Positions 5,755 to 5,857 of a DNA stretch of 5,857 nucleotides are shown here, in pieces. Under the pieces are notes generated by a model. It searched no databases. It was not told the DNA's origin and worked only from the letters and a program-made list of their open reading frames with translations. The DNA comes from Actinomycetes bacterium (GTDB lineage: Bacteria > Actinomycetota > Coriobacteriia > Coriobacteriales > JAEZXW01), in contig JAEZXW010000054.1 in assembly GCA_023419515.1 (NCBI GenBank), forward strand, positions 1 through 5,857, written 5' to 3'. The position numbers and the translations under genes are program-made. How positions within the stretch are numbered: the stretch's first letter is position 1; every line of letters starts with the position of its first letter.

Positions 5755-5857
5755 ATGAGCCACGAGCTGCAATTTGACACACCATCGTCAGCAACGAACA
5801 CAAGCATGGGTGCGACGCTCTTGTCATCTACAGCATCATCCAATGCGAGTATGGGAG
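5755..5857 (+). CDS. Unidentified protein, N-terminal fragment cut by window edge
   Basis: An open frame starts at ATG 5755 and runs off the right edge, giving 34 complete codons. AAGG (5741-5744) lies ten bases upstream, and the gap from the zinc-ribbon stop is 30 bases with no terminator, so it may continue the operon. The visible part is rich in Ser, Thr and Ala, with the motif NTSMG at residues 15-19 and NASMG at 30-34. It looks like a disordered leader and is neither a recognisable domain nor a signal peptide. Internal ATGs at 5806 and 5851 lack ribosome sites. I cannot assign a function, and the true start could differ. Confidence 0.55.
   Translation, partial: MSHELQFDTPSSATNTSMGATLLSSTASSNASMG

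Overview
This window is a compact stretch of bacterial core metabolism. Seven genes all lie on the + strand, with short gaps or overlaps everywhere except one 130-base intergenic region. G+C is about half by eye. The GTG/TTG starts, the desulfurase-MnmA gene pair and the adjacent Nif3-like and C4 zinc-ribbon genes suggest a Gram-positive-type bacterium, possibly a moderate-G+C actinobacterium such as a Coriobacteriia member. That placement is inference from gene order and protein style, not from a marker gene.

Layout. Positions 1-924 hold gpsA, cut by the left edge so that roughly the first 35 residues, with the Rossmann glycine motif, are missing. Rpe follows at 944-1627 after 19 bases. The non-coding stretch 1628-1757 carries an inverted repeat and a short direct repeat, and is the natural place for a promoter or operator of the next block. 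That block is a NifS/IscS-type cysteine desulfurase (1758-2948), mnmA (about 2914-4059, overlapping the desulfurase), a Nif3/YbgI-family metal protein (4081-4986), a coiled-coil C4 zinc-ribbon protein (5008-5724), and the first 34 codons of an unidentified Ser/Thr-rich protein running off the right edge.

How they work together. GpsA makes sn-glycerol 3-phosphate for phospholipids, and Rpe interconverts ribulose 5-phosphate and xylulose 5-phosphate. The desulfurase-MnmA pair is the clearest functional unit. The desulfurase takes sulfur from cysteine as a persulfide, and MnmA uses it to make 2-thiouridine at the tRNA wobble position. The overlap suggests coupled translation, like the dedicated YrvO-MnmA pair of Bacillus. 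The Nif3-like and zinc-ribbon genes are a neighbour pair of poorly understood function.

I see no mobile element, CRISPR array, tRNA or rRNA gene, or phage gene. The points most worth a second look are an apparent insertion of about 43 residues inside the Nif3-like protein, the unusual start and N-terminal extension of MnmA, and the structured intergenic region. I found no convincing undescribed system.
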